Positions 21,825 through 33,972 of a stretch of 64,000 nt of DNA are shown here, piece by piece. The DNA is taken from positions 28,825,925 through 28,889,924 of the forward strand of contig OY720637.1 of assembly GCA_963169105.1 (NCBI GenBank), read 5' to 3'. The DNA is from Ceriagrion tenellum. Lineage: Eukaryota > Arthropoda > Insecta > Odonata > Coenagrionidae. The stretch's first letter is position 1. Each line of letters begins with the position of its first letter. The notes below the pieces were generated by a model. The model was not told where the DNA came from. It did no database searches and saw nothing but the letters and a program-made list of their open reading frames with translations. Both the position numbers and the translations under genes were made by a program.

Positions 21825-22480
21825 GGCTCCATGTCCCTATCCTGCATTTGTCCTTCCCAGTAGTCCCCACCCAGAGATCTGATTGGGGGTCTATTTACCA
21901 ACGGAATATTTTACTGGGAGGGATGGCATCATGTCACATATAGAATGCAGGGCTGGAGCTTCTAGGGAGACTAATGTGGTGGTTTTCCCGTTACCTCTAT
22001 CGTAATACTCCGGCGGATTCCATGATCTTCACTCTCGCCCAAAGCTGTTGATGTCGGTTCGATCTTTTTTTAAAACAATAATAATTTAATTCCTTTCAGG
22101 AATTACTGAGCAGTATACAATAGATAACCCCTAAGGATGATTCTGTATTGGGGCTACTCACAGATAAACCATGCAAAAGCAATAGCAGCATATAAAAATC
22201 ATTTTAAATTCTCAATCAAATGTTTAACAATACAGTGAATAAACTAATTTAAAAAAATGACTCGGAGATGCACAGAATGATATACAGTGGTTACAAAAAT
22301 GAGATCTCCTTGATCTGCTGAGACTGCTGTCTCTCAGTAGCGGGGGATCACATTCGGGTGGCGTGCAAAAGTTGGTTGGTCAGTCAGGAAAATTTTTTCC
22401 GTTGTTGTGTTTCGAATCACACTCATGATTAGGAGTCGAGCGCGTTACCACTGGTCGAAACCGTACCCCAGGGTGTTAGG
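21825..22480 (-). mobile_element. SINE family S4, interrupted copy
   Basis: Read on the minus strand, the tRNA-like head (CCAGTGGTAACGCGCTCGAC, then TGATTCGAAACAC) is at 22480-22400. The body continues to about 22305, is interrupted by about 280 unrelated bases (22020-22305), and resumes to 21825. Body blocks match 1053-1402. The interruption is probably a later insertion, but its ends are not clear. Confidence 0.65.
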
Positions 22481-22561
22481 TATGAGACTGCTATACTGGT
22501 GGAAGGCCACGCTGAGGACGTATATGTATACTTGCTCATCTCCACCATTAAGCTTTCAGAC

Positions 22562-22602
22562 CTGATGTGAAGATGTGGCAACCATTGGCCACGAAACGTC
22601 AT
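22562..22602 (+). ncRNA. Degenerate hammerhead-like motif, single copy
   Basis: CTGATG (22562-22567), a short insertion, stem II GTGGC/GCCAC (22575-22579 and 22588-22592), GAAAC (22593-22597), then GTC (22598-22600). Stem II, GAAAC and the cleavage triplet are good, but the CUGAUGA block is expanded. No inverted partner nearby. Confidence 0.45.
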
Positions 22603-22904
22603 CAAAAAGATAACACAACACAGCGAAACCCGGAAGCAATGAAGCTACGGCGCTGCGAAAGCCTCAAGCAGAAATGGAATTTATGTCCTTTCACGACGAT
22701 GCCACCTTCAGTGTATTTGATTGAGTGATCTTTACTATAAGGGCTCCTGAATATTCGGTTTCCGGGGTGGTGTGCCAGCCTGTATTTTATATTTTAATTT
22801 TATTTGCATTACATCAATTTTTCAATGCGTTTGCCGATAATTTTTAGAGTAATTGAATATTATAACGCAAAAATCCAAATTTCTCAATTATACACAATCG
22901 ATCC

Positions 22905-22990
22905 TCAATATGATAACAGGCATAGTCCTGCTAAGCCTATGGATTGTCATCCGGTGCTCTTTATAATTAAAAAATAAATCATAACATTGA
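22905..22990 (-). mobile_element. LINE I 3' UTR scrap
   Basis: The minus strand reads GGCTTAGCAGGAC with upstream GACAATCCATA, matching the block GACAAGCCTACGGCTTAGCA at 26950-27000. No coding part remains. Confidence 0.45.
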
Positions 22991-23390
22991 TCAGTCCGAA
23001 AACATAAAAAAGTTGTTAAAAACCAAAAATGAAATAAAAACACATAAATATACACAAAGACGTAATTAAAACGTTAAAGCAAATAGCACAGGTATAAAAG
23101 TTTTATTTATTTATATAAATGTGAACAAAAGTAAAAATGACATTTTTAAAATCAAATACAATATTGATCCATCAGAAAACATTAAAAATATCGATGGAAA
23201 CCGTAAAATTTAATTGAAACACGCAAATATTCACAAATCACAATTAAAAATTTACTATTGAATCATAACTACCTTAGGATATGTACAATTTTTCATAATA
23301 AACAAGTGCACAACATTGATTAGTTAGAAGACTTATTTTACAATTGTAAATGAAACAGATTTTACAGAGTGCCATACTAAGTCAACTGCA
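22984..23390. repeat. Degenerate AT-rich tandem repeat, ~150-177 bp period
   Basis: Three related starts, AACATTGATCAGTCCGAAAA (22984), ATATTGATCCATCAGAAAAC (23161) and ACATTGATTAGTTAGAAGAC (23312), each precede similar AT-rich text with ACACATAAATATACACAAA or ACACGCAAATATTCACAAA. Diverged; an old tandem duplication. Confidence 0.5.
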
Positions 23391-23999
23391 TTACTGTTTA
23401 TTTATAAAATGTAGGAATGTAGAAGGGCGTGGCAGAATGATTTTTTTGGGTAACCCCTATTTGTCTAAGCATTTGTCTTCATCTCTAATCCAGTTATCAT
23501 TTATACGCGGTAAAGTGAGGCTGATTTTCCCTCACATCAGCCGGTTTTATTTCTCTAAGGTCAATTTCATCGGCGTTGTAATATAAAGATGGAAAAAATT
23601 AACTCTTAATCTCGTGGATGCATCATTGGCTTACCGTATCCCCGCAACGAAGACATCGTTGCCGCACGACTGGCTATTTCGGCGTTTCGCCGAATAAAAC
23701 CTCCGGAAGGCGGGAGCAGCTTCGTATGTCTTTCCCCCGGACACGTCGGTCGTGTTCGCTGCAATACGTGCGTGCCAGGTGGCCGTTATGGGCCATTATC
23801 GTTCTCTGAAGCAGAAGGACTTTTCTGAAAAGACGATTTACCGTCTTATTCACTTCTTAATGCATATTTATTGATTAGGTATTCTTTCAAATGAATACCA
23901 GGTCAACGATAAGTCTTCCCTGGGACATGTCCAATTTTAAGCAGTCTTCTTTAATGTTTTCCCAAAAGGAACACTTTTTTCTGGTATATAATATCGTCT
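23391..23999. other. No supported gene; GC-rich patch 23630-23800
   Basis: A short CpG-containing patch carries a 63-codon frame without recognisable content. The flanks are AT-rich. Confidence 0.4.
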
Positions 24000-24680
24000 A
24001 AACTCTTCATATCTTTCGCCTCCCTTTCTCACGTCCAAAATTCCAATCTGATCATCCCTCTATGCCGCAAACACCCTAAGGCACTCCTACGGACCCCCTC
24101 ATTGCCTTTGCGCTTCCACATGTCTTTCAAATGTCTTGTTACATCCTTGCATTTTCTACTACCAATTTCCTTTCATTCCCTAGCCTGTCCAACTCGACGT
24201 CATTGGCTTTCTCTGTTATTTTACCTATCCATTCCGATCTTTTTATGGTGACAGCTCCTAGAATGTGGAATTCATTACCGTCAGAAATAAGAAACTTACA
24301 ATCAATGCGAGTATTTAAATCCAAAGTGCACAAGCTACTCCTTAATAATTCATTGCAGTTCTCTGTATAACTAATCACGCCGCTGTTCTACCTTACTTGG
24401 TATATATGGTGTAAATATGTATAAATTAGAAGGATGCTTTCAATATGCGTGCTATCCATTTTGAAACTGAATCCTGGCGAGTTCACACTTAGTGGGATTT
24501 AAATGTATATTTTTTGTATTTATTACTTATGTTTTGTTTTTTTTTCCTTTGTTTTCTTTTTATACTTTTCTTATTTACTTATCTCCTTTTTGTAATACAT
24601 TCCAATGTAATATCAATGTAAAAGTATCTTATGGGCCAGAAAGGCCCGCAATAATTAATAAATTGAATTGAAAATCTCAA
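24000..24680 (+). mobile_element. LINE E C-terminal tail and 3' UTR
   Basis: The plus-strand frame ending at 24370 closes with PRMWNSLPSEIRN, SMRVFKSKVHKLLLNN and a stop. This is the classic last segment of CR1-like non-LTR RT proteins (WNSLP...FK.K). A long AT-rich 3' UTR contains the hairpin-like TATGGGCCAGAAAGGCCCGC and ends ATAAATTGAATTG. The RT core is absent, so it is 5'-truncated. Confidence 0.75.
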
Positions 24681-24879
24681 AATCTTCCACTCTACGCTCA
24701 TGTTCATTCCGCAGTATCTTACCGTTCTCGTCACGCAACGCTTTAACCCATGCCACTAGCCTTTTCTTACTGTCTCCGTTGTGGTTTTCTCTGATTAATC
24801 ATCTCATTTTCGTCAATGCTTTCATTTTATCATGCTATCTTTAGCTTCATATATTTGTCATTAAACCCTGTCGCATACG

Positions 24880-25570
24880 AACTACTTCCCAGTTTTTTTA
24901 ACCGAAGTGATGAGTTCCTCTTGGTTGAAGAAAGCGAGGATCGTCATAAAAGTTGGAGGGCATTAAGTAGAGCAAGTCGAACAGTTGAATTACTTGAGTT
25001 GTGCGCGAGAAGAAAATGGACGTAGAAGCAAAACCATGGGAAGGAGAATAGCCTCAGCTAAGTTAGTGTTTAGTTAAAGAAGGATGCTGATTACTGGGAC
25101 CTTGGGTAAGGATACAATGAAAAGGGTTGTGAATAGTGTTATGGGAGTGAAGCGTTGTACGGTGCATAAAATTGAACCCTGAAAAAAGGAGGACGAGAAT
25201 AGGCTGCAGGCGTTTGATATGTGGGTGTGCAGGAGAATAGAGAATGTGTGGTGGACGGAAGAGAAACGAACGCAGAAGTGCATGAGATGGTGGACGAGGA
25301 GAGGAAACTTCTGAATGAAATCCGAGATAGGAAGTGTAGGTGGCTGGAGGATGTAATGAGAGGAGATGGGTTTCTCAAGAGGGAAGAATGTTGTGCAGGG
25401 GGAAAAGGGGAAGAAAGAGAAGACGTTTTATTGACGGGATTAAGAAGAATATATAGTGTTCTGAGACGGAAAAGGACATGCTTTCGGTAGATCGGACCCG
25501 AAAGTACAGAATAATCTGGAGGATTTTCTGTGACTTACAAAAACAACCCTGCCTTTAAGCAATAGAATAC
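24880..25570 (+). mobile_element. LINE A RT C-terminal fragment, longest copy
   Basis: Contains ENRLQAFDMWVCRRIEN (frameshifted), RNERRSA, MVDEERKLLNEIRDRKCRWL, EDVMRGDGFL and GKRGRKRRRFIDGIKKNI (approximate, with shifts), then the LINE A 3' UTR ending in CCTGCCTTTAAGCAATAGAA. It overlaps a less certain upstream block from 24900 that gives KSWRALSRASRTVELLELCA in one frame. Not active. Confidence 0.75.
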
Positions 25571-26754
25571 AAAAATGAATAATTGAATGTTTTCTTTTTA
25601 TGACAAACATATCTCTACTTTTCAGTTTGTATTCTTCCCTTATATACCGTTACTTTTTCCTTCCATCTATTAACTTTTTCGTCGAGGCAAAAGGGAAAAC
25701 TATGGTGCGCATGCGTCTCTCAATTTTTTTCTCGAATCCCTTTTTTGTCACGCCCAAAAAAGTCGTATTTTCTCCGAGCACGGAAGGAGGCGCGGGCGGA
25801 TAAATATTTGGGCCTTTAATAGCCTCCGAGGAAGAGACTCAGCCCTTTATTCTCGGGTGCACGCCACCCCACTCACGCAAAAAAAGCGAGAAATGACTCG
25901 GACCGCTTCCTCTCTATGGGTTGCCCTGAGACGACGTCGCCTCTGAAAGAAAAAGAAAAATAGCTTCAGTCGGGAAAAAGAAGAAATTGTTGGTTGCCGT
26001 TCGGGAAAGCAATTCATTTCTATTAATTAGCGAGTTGGAAATGAGGGCGTGGTCAAAATCCAAGTGTTTTTTCTGATTTTTTTCTTTTCCCTTTTCTTTT
26101 CTGCAAATCTATTTTTATTGCCTCCGTGTTTGTCTTCGTAATTTGGTATTATTAAAGTATACTTAAAAAAGAAAACTTTATTTTAGCTTCTTTGATGTTC
26201 TTCAAATATTTAATCAGCCTGTGTCATATTTACATTGATGCTTATTCGTAAATTCTTTCGTGGACCTTGTACCTGTCTCGAGGACGTTTCCTTTCTCACC
26301 ATATGTCTCCAAGGATTCGCATAATATTTTTAGAGACTATGTTTATGGAAATTGAGTTACTCACACTTGTAGGTGTTAAAATATCTTGCTATTGGTTGGG
26401 TACAGTCGTGAGAGTTTTGGACTACCTTATGAAAGGTGTGATGAATTTTTGAATGACATATGAAGTTTTCAAATGTCGCTTTTGTAATTGCATGTATGGA
26501 TCACATTTGCTTGCCCAAAGAGGGCTAAAATTTGGTAAAAAGACATTCTTTGATCTACTGCACCCAATGAAAGTTCTTATTTTTTATCATCAAGTTCGGT
26601 CTCCTCTAATTCAAACCAAAATCATATACCTCTTTACACTATTTCTATCTTCATATTATCATGCTTCGGGCGTCTTTCCTGCCTATGAATGTACCTCATT
26701 CTCTACCTACTCTCAAATAAATGACAACGCCTCTGGTTAATTCAATTTACAAGA
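25571..26754. other. No supported gene
   Basis: A GC-richer patch at 25690-25930 sits in AT-rich DNA. The remaining frames of up to 95 codons (26453-26740) lack recognisable domains. Confidence 0.45.
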
Positions 26755-27030
26755 AAAAATTATAATAGTTGTATAATACAATACAATAAGATTTTACAGT
26801 AGTTTACTACAAGAAAAAAAGTATACCTTAAACTAACAAACAAGAGCAAAGAATAAGAAACATATACAAAAAAGGAAAAAAAAGAAACTTGAAACATGAA
26901 AATGGGGAAAGTACACTTTGTGAAGGCATGAATGTTAAAAGTAATTTTGAATTATAAGTTTTGGTCCTGCTAAGCCGTAGGCTTGTCAGCAGGTGCCAAT
27001 ATACCGTAGGTATATACTCCTGTAAGAGCA
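26755..27030 (-). mobile_element. LINE I 3' UTR
   Basis: On the minus strand the order is GCACCTGCTGACAAGCCTAC, GGCTTAGCAGGACC, a T-rich UTR, then AAAATCTTATTGTATTGTAT at the 3' end. This layout is typical of 3' UTRs of CR1-like elements with a TATTGTATT tail, but no protein segment is kept, so clade assignment is an inference. Confidence 0.5.
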
Positions 27031-27486
27031 CCTTTTTTCCCTGAAATCGCAGCCGAAAGTGAGGGTGCGCCCCTTACACGAATTCCCGCTCGTCATCGCA
27101 CACAGCAAAATATGATATGTAAAAGTTAAATACAGTTAAAAGACCCATACTCACGGCGACTACGACTTGTGCATTAGGAAAAAGGTGGGGGAAAACGGCA
27201 TTTAAAAAAAAGTGTAACTGTCCGGAAGGCTTTCATAATGGCCGAAAGTTCGAAGTTAGGTCTGCAAAACCTCGCGATAGGAGGAAAAAAAGCCCCAAAA
27301 TTATTTCTTCTACTTAGACGCTTAAAATGAGGGGTGCGCCTCTTCACACGGGTGCGCCTCTTACACGCGTTTATATGGTATATCTCATTGAGTGATCGGA
27401 TACTCTGTTCGCTCATTCAATCGAAAAATTCAACAACATTTTGGATATTTTACAATATTGAACATTATTTTCTTAAACATGAAAAA
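27031..27486. other. No gene; repeated GGTGCGCC-CTTACACG motif
   Basis: The motif GGGTGCGCCCCTTACACG (27065) recurs as GGTGCGCCTCTTCACACG and GGTGCGCCTCTTACACGCG (27333-27366), all in one orientation. It may mark part of a DNA transposon; terminal repeats were not found. Confidence 0.4.
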
Positions 27487-27655
27487 AAATAAATACATAT
27501 AAATACAAATATATATACATATACCAGCATACATATGCATTCACACATATGTACATACATATATACATATACATACACATACATACGTATACCTACATAC
27601 GCAAATATACCCATACATATATATATTCATACGCACTTAAGTACATATATGTATA
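27487..27655. repeat. AT-rich simple repeat, (ACATAT)n-like
   Basis: Imperfect runs of ACATAT, ACATAC and ATATAC over about 170 bp. Confidence 0.8.
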
Positions 27656-27894
27656 CTCAAAGAGATTCACAATTTTCAATGTACTGAATGGTGCAATGGC
27701 AGTAGACAATATGTAACCCAAGGTGATTTAATAGCATTTTCATTATACAATCGCAATTTTGATAATTTGATACATCAGTATGAAACAATATCTATGTTAA
27801 TATAAGTTCTACGAGTTAAATTCATAGCGATAAAAGTAACTTTTACGAAGTAGCTCAATGTGAAGCACCTGTTAACCGATTGGTGGCTCATATG

Positions 27895-28169
27895 TTAAAG
27901 AGACACCAGGTTTGGACTTGCTGATGAAGTGCCAACCGTATCGAAGTTCATTCGATATCCTTTGAAGCCCTTTGAATTTTTACTCAAGTCTAGAACGAAG
28001 TAGTGCAGCTGCTCTGAAGGAAACGCCACTAAAATTCTATGTTGAATGGATGCTAGTTGTCCTATTCCCATAATTCCTGCTGGAAGGAGAGCTCTAGTGA
28101 ATGTGGAAGCTTTTTTTTTCATTTCCAAATGTGTTTTCAGCACTTTGATAAGGTGAGATACAAATGAAT
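27895..28169 (-). CDS. Possible terminal coding exon, function unknown
   Basis: An uninterrupted minus-strand frame of about 90 codons ends in a stop at 27895. Its residues look like a soluble protein with mixed helix and strand character (for example FTRALLPAGIMGIGQLASIQ, then HYFVLDLSKN near the middle and SPNLVSL at the end). There is no ATG near the start except an internal MKKK; the open frame continues upstream past a GTG codon, and a pyrimidine-rich stretch before CAAAG near 28144 could be a splice acceptor. I recognise no domain. It could be the last exon of a gene on the minus strand, a processed pseudogene, or chance. No polyadenylation signal was seen just downstream. Confidence 0.3.
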
Positions 28170-29894
28170 TTTCACAAATAAATTACTCGTAAAAATGTGC
28201 GGATATTTACGTGTTCTCTTTCTCCCATCAATCATGAATATCAAGCATCTCCAGAAAGTTAGGCCTGAGACAGTTCCCAGCGTTCCTGTTCTTAAGTGAA
28301 AAGGAAATTTTCCCGTTGACTCTGGTGTGTATCCATCTTGGGATCAAGCCTCTCTAAACCTTTTAAAACAAACCCCTATCTCCCCCAGAAAAATATCGTG
28401 TTTCCAAGAGGTGAGGGTAGGTGCGTATGTTTATGGCTCGCCACTTACACGGCCTCTCCCCCGATCCCTTTCTCTGCTCTTTTGTTTGTTTAGCCTTGGG
28501 ATTTTTATTCGTTCCTCGTTTCGCAGCCGATGATGGAAAAGGTGGAGTGGGTCGATGAGTGATTGGTTAAGATGTTAAGACTGCCTGACGGATGGGCGAC
28601 CCTGCGAACAGCGGCTTGGGACGGCTTATCTTCAAATACATACTTCCGTCCGCTCGCGTTTTCGGGGCGGCGGTCTCCTCTCTTAAAGATTCTTAAAATC
28701 TTGTCTCCGTTTTGTTCTTTCTGTTCCCATTTCATCTACATATGTTGATTACACATAAAGTTATATACCAACATGGTTTACTATAAGTATACGTATTTAA
28801 ATACTTGATTTTAAAGTTGAAATATTATACGTATTTTTTTGTAGAAAATAGTTTCAAATTTTTCATCTTCCTCTTCAATCTTCATCCGCCTTCTCAGCTC
28901 GTTTTACGAATCCTAAAAACGGTTTCAAAACGAGCTAAAATGATAAAATAAATTAATAAGTTAAATTAATAAAATTGACCAACTAAAAATGTTAAAATAT
29001 TTCCCGGCATGGGCGACCAGATGCTGACATTCCGGAGGTCCAAAAAGATTTTTAAAAAGGTATAAAAATTTTTGAATTTTGAATTTCGATCCGGAATGCC
29101 TAAAAATAAAACAAGGAAGAAATAAATATTCCGCGATGTGAAATAATATTGCAAAAATAATGCAGAGGACCCCTCATTTCCGCTTAACCCTAAGGAAAAG
29201 GTAAGCTACATCTAATTATTAGCCTGCAAGCCACCACAAGGGTGTTGAAAATATTTTGTTTTCGAGTATTGGACTCAGCATGACACCCTCATATTTCTTA
29301 GCAACAATTATAGTTGTAAGGGAATCCCTGTTTCGGGTTTATAAAAAATTCAGGTCGTCGTTAATAGGATTATTACAGAATATATGTCATGCCCCATAAG
29401 GTAACGTGTTGAAATAGCATTGATTTTCCAGTAAGCTATAGCACAGTGGTGCAATTATTTTTAAATTTATCTGTACATATCACCTATTCGAATACGTATG
29501 CAAAGTTTGATGCCAATGTATACGTAAACGGAAATCTATCTGTTGATCGTTAGTTATAATTGGATGATTGGAAAATGGAGGGAGAGAGGAGAGAAACCCG
29601 GCGTGAGTGTCAGCTTACTTTTAAGCCTGTTTTACGCGGGGCACCTGATTGCACAATCTGATGCATGTACGAACGTGCCTTTCGAATTGCGTGGTGTAAA
29701 GTGGTTAAATACAAGTGCGAATGCGAGAATGCATGAACATGAGATGTAAAAATAACCCCAGCTCCCATTCAGTAATTACTGCCAGCCATATTGAGAAAAA
29801 CATGCTGTTTTACTGGTTTCATTCCCCGTCTAAAACAGGCTTTAGGAATGGCTCCACAGTTTAGTTCTACAGTTTAGTCAGGATCTACAGTTTA
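28170..29894. other. No recognised feature
   Basis: AT-rich apart from a less AT-rich patch at 28400-28720. Random short frames only. Confidence 0.5.
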
Positions 29895-30058
29895 ACGTCC
29901 CCTTTACCGGTCGGAGTATTGTTCTTGAATGCCATTCACAGCACACAAGTAAGACTACACTGAAGTAAATCTATGCCCGTTTCGGGATTTAAATGCGGTC
30001 TTCTGATGAGAATCGCCATACTTCTCTAGTCGCCGCATCAGCCCGATCTCCTTGGAGA
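29895..30058 (-). mobile_element. SINE family S1, diverged copy with head
   Basis: The minus strand reads GATCGGGCTGATGCGGCGAC, TAGAGAAGTATGGCGATTC, AAATCCCGAAACGGGC and then body sequence ending ACGTTAAACTGTAG. This parallels the head GATCGGGTTGGTGTTGTGGC and body ACGTTAAACGGTGG of S1 copies at 45.5 and 9.6 kb. Confidence 0.6.
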
Positions 30059-31304
30059 TAGTATTCATTTTAAAATTTCGTTAATGAAACCCTTCCTTTC
30101 TTGATCCCCATTTTACTCCCATTAAACTCCGGAATCGAGGGGTAAAGGCGGGAATGGAAAAACGTGGGAATAACCTTATAATTTGTTTACCGCAAGTCAA
30201 TTTCATTTTTAAGGAAAATTGATGCCTAGAAAACTATTTCATCCAGAAAATTACACGGCATTAAAAAAGGCAGCTCTGACTCTGGACTCTGTTTTTATTG
30301 CGAAGAGCAAAATGACTGCAAATAAAAATTACCTTAATGATTTCTATATTTGGAATACCAAACTGAGCGTCATGCGTTTGCAAATTGTGGTATCTCTGAA
30401 ATACACGAGCGTAGTTGAAGAAGAGGATATCGATCAATTAAATTGTGCTGTGATTTCACATACTGATGGCGGTGGAAATGTTATTCTTTTTCGTTTTCAA
30501 TGCTTTGCGTGTATTTTTTGAATTATTCTCCAGTAGATAGCGCAGGTGAGGATAGATTATTTAGTAATACAATAAAATATTCCTTAAAAAAGGGAAATAA
30601 TTTAATCATAACTATAGTAATATGGAATTCCGCCGCGGTCGGCACCGCGTAAGAGACAGAATCATTCATCAGATAGGGTACTATTTTAATAACTTTTAGA
30701 AAATGACTTTACTTTTTATCGACTTAGAGGAAGGTACTCACGGAGAAACAAAATCGCTATTCGTTCCTCAAGGCCTGCTCGCCTGAATTTTGTTTGGATA
30801 CGTTTATACCCATTCCGATTTGGGTCTCGGTATCCAATTCTCCCTGAATTGCATCTGCCGCGACTCAGGGTCGGTGCTTGAGAAACTTTTCGAATCGAAA
30901 GAGCGATCGAAAGGCGTGTTTTACTTTTTTGATTCGGGGAGTGAGCATATTGGTGAGCGAGAAAAGGAGCCAAAGGAACCGTGGAAAGTATCCCAAAGTT
31001 TGTTTTTAAAGCGAAAGAAGTTCTTTATGATGATTCGGGTGGTTGAATGTATAAATGAAATTTCTCAAAATTTTCGTTCATTGCAAGCGGGGAACTATAT
31101 GTGAACTCCTCCCTCAGAATTACTTTCCGTCTAACGTATTGCTTACACTCCAACTGGTTAAAAGTCATTTTGATATTGTATTAACCATGGATGGTTTAAA
31201 ATCTTTTTTTAACAATCGCTGATAATATTGGAGCGAAGAAAATTGGAGATAAGTTGGATTTTTAGCGTACTAAAAACGTGTCTGAAAGGAGAAATATATT
31301 AAGC
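30059..31304. other. No supported gene
   Basis: Two frames of about 100 codons (30219-30521 and 30790-31104, plus strand) have start codons but no recognisable domain or splice context, and lie in ordinary AT-rich DNA. Not called. Confidence 0.4.
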
Positions 31305-31870
31305 TCAAGATAGTTCGAGCAAGCTAGTTCCCTGGTCGTAATGGAGACCATATTAGCATTATACGTTTTAATTTCTCCAGCTGTAGGACACATGAATAAA
31401 ATATTGCACAATTAATGGTGTAATAATATAGTTTTATATAACTGGAGTTGTAAGTAATAAAATGAAAATATCTAAATAAGTCCTTAACTCGACTCGTTTT
31501 TTTTCGAGTGGTACGTTTAAAAAAGCTTCAAAACGTAAGGTTTTCTGTGATCCCGAAGAATTTACTGCGGTGGCAATATGATTAACTGTCAAAAATATTG
31601 GATAAAACATACCTACAAATGCACACTTAATTTTTTGACGAGATTTAGGTGTCAGTAATTCCTCCTTTTTTAAATTATCTCTCTCTGGAGTACATACACG
31701 TACCATTTCCTATGCAAAAAAGCTGGTATTTTTTTGCAAATATCTCGAAAAGCAGTGCGGTAAGAGGCTAATATTTTGGTATCTTTGGAAGGGTGAGATA
31801 TTTTTCATTGACATGAGACCAAATCCATTGATTTCTAGGTGAAATGATATTTCGCTCAAACTACCTGTAA
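31305..31870. mobile_element. TTAA-type MITE, copy 1
   Basis: Same internal sequence as 48113-48674 and 57349-57909 (CATACACGTACCATTTCC, GATCCCGAAGAATTTACTGC, ATGATATTTCGCTCAAACTA). The left end TCAAGATAGTTCGAGC and right end CTACCTGTAA are mutated from TTAAGGTAGT and ACTACCTTAA. Non-coding. Confidence 0.85.
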
Positions 31871-32770
31871 CAGAGGGAGGAAGGTGATTCAAATGGCACG
31901 ACTCGATTAAAACATGGCACGATTGTTTAGAGAATTTGAAGTAATAACTATGGATTTTAATGAATCTCATCGAGTCAAGACAGGCTTCCTTTTCCCTCAT
32001 CACCTAAGTTGATAAATCTACCTTTAAGGAATTTCAAACTCTTCGTTGGGTGTCCGTTTTCTTTAATTTTTCCTTCTAAACCGGCCAATAATGGCTTATA
32101 CTTTATTTTTTTGCTTTTCCCAACTGATGAGTTCATTCAGTCACGAACTCCCAACTTGCAGAAACGTTCTTAATGTGCACTATTTCTTAGTAACAGTGTC
32201 TGAGGTTTGAAAAGAGGGGATAAATACGTTACCAAACCGGATAAATACGTTACTAAAGTGTTCTTCTCCGGGAAGCCGCTTCTTGAAAAATATGAGGCAT
32301 ATCGAAATATCTACCATATTTGTTCTACATTTGAGGTTATGTTTTCTCAGTATTTTGGCTCCAGGACTTAGTTACGTAGTTACTGTACGGTTGGTGTCAT
32401 TAGGTGAATTCCTCATACTCTTATTTTAAAGACGCCGTCGATTTTCCAAACCTGTTACAGGGATTCAACGAAGAAGGAAAAAATTGCCAAGATAAAATTC
32501 TTTTTGTTAAGGGTAACGATAAGAGCTTGGCTTACAAGCACTAGTTTGGTTTTTATAGAATGCTTTCCTTTCGCAGGTACAGATTTGTAGCTCTCCTCGA
32601 AGTTAAGAAATGCTCCGCAAATCGATGGCCGTGGAATTGTCTGCCGATATTTCATAAGTTTTGAATGAGAGATTTGAACGGGATCTCCTCCTGTGCGCCC
32701 TTATATTTTGAGGGAATTACAATATAGGCCAAGAAATCCTGGACTTTTGATTTGTTGTGCAAAACGTTCA
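31871..32770. other. No recognised feature
   Basis: AT-rich. A short direct repeat GGATAAATACGTTAC occurs twice at 32218-32256. No gene or element called. Confidence 0.5.
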
Positions 32771-32915
32771 TTCGTATTCATTCATTCATTGGTTGTGCAA
32801 TCCTAAGATTGGTTGACTCCACCCTTCCCTATCTAATTCATGGTCCTTTACTTCCTGGTAGCTCTTCCTATGTACTTTCTTATTTATTTGGTTCATGAAC
32901 TTATTCCCAAGACGT
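32771..32915 (-). mobile_element. LINE B 3' end with (AATG)n tail
   Basis: The plus strand starts CATTCATTCATTGG, followed by CAATCCTAAGATTGGTTGAC and TATTTGGTTCATGAACTTAT, the complement of the LINE B end seen at 6.6, 41.8 and 53.8 kb. About 140 bp remain. Confidence 0.75.
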
Positions 32916-33884
32916 ATTACTTACGTGATAAATATCAGTTTGTGCTTGTAAGGCCTCTCTGTGTTCACATCAACTGTGTGCTGCTGTACGCTGGTCTAAT
33001 TTCTTTTCAAATTAATAAATAAAGTGCGACCTAAATTCCTGAACTTTAACCCGTTTTTGTCAAGCAAAATAGCATGGTTACATGATGATCATGGAAGAAA
33101 CATTTGTTTGTGTGCTGGTACAAAAAAATTAATGTAATCTGCTTCCTTAATTCCTAAAGAACGCCATTGGATTTGAGTTTTTGCTGTACATCACATCTGT
33201 CGATTTAATATACACATAGCGGTGTGACTAAAATTTAAAAATCTCACTAGGTAATCTACAAACGTGCATATTCCTACTTTCCGGGAAAATTGAAACCGTC
33301 ATCTGTGTGCCCGGATGAGATTTGCCATAAATAGGTCAAATTCCTAGGGAATCCTGGATTTCCGTGAGAGGTAGCAGCACTCGTAGATGTGAGGTTTAGC
33401 TGGAATTCGCCATTAGATCCCGCCTTTCTCCTCGTAATGCCCATCTTTTATTACGTTTGCGTTGTAGTAAAAATCTGTTAATGCAGGAAATTCCCGGAGA
33501 GAGGTTGATTTAATGGGAAGTTTCCGGTATTTTAGCAAATTCGATCTCCTTTTCCCCTTTACAATATAAGATTCGGGCAGCGTGGATTCTGTAATTTGCG
33601 AGGCGCGCTATTTCCTCTGAAGGGCTCTTTCATTTTTTTTACCACCGAAGAGCAATTCGCATTACGGACGGCCTTTGAAAGGATCGTTATATATTTTTTT
33701 CAGTTCGCAAGGCGAATATAATGACTCTCTTCATCGTTCGTGTCCACGGACGAGGAAGCGGGAATGAAGAAAGCGGGGCGCATTGAGACAGCTCCTCGTC
33801 TGGCCTTCGTCGTCATCACATAAAGAAGAGGCTGCCCCCCCCCCCCCCAAAAAAACGAGCCTTCTGTTCTCCGCTCCAATATTC
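32916..33884. other. No recognised gene; C14A7 tract at 33835-33855
   Basis: AT-rich until about 33560, then mixed. A C14 run followed by A7 lies at 33835-33855. Overlapping minus-strand frames of 113-120 codons (34072-33700) cross this tract and include LINE tail sequence, so they are artefacts. Confidence 0.45.
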
Positions 33885-33972
33885 GTGGGCGATTCCTGGT
33901 CGCTTTGAATCGTTGACGCAGACGGATATTTGGGCCACACCTTGAATACGCCGCGACCATTTGGGACCCTGG
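33885..33972 (+). mobile_element. LINE D fragment, left part of a split copy
   Basis: GGCCACACCTTGAATACGCC then ACCATTTGGGACCCTGG encodes a relic of RPHLEYA..IWDPG, as in the minus-strand copy at 43972-44575 and the copy at 58388. The sequence is cut by another element at 33973 and resumes at 35067. Confidence 0.7.

Noticed and set aside
30219..30521. 100-codon plus-strand frame
   Set aside because: Has a start codon and mixed residues, but no domain, splice site or neighbour that supports a gene.
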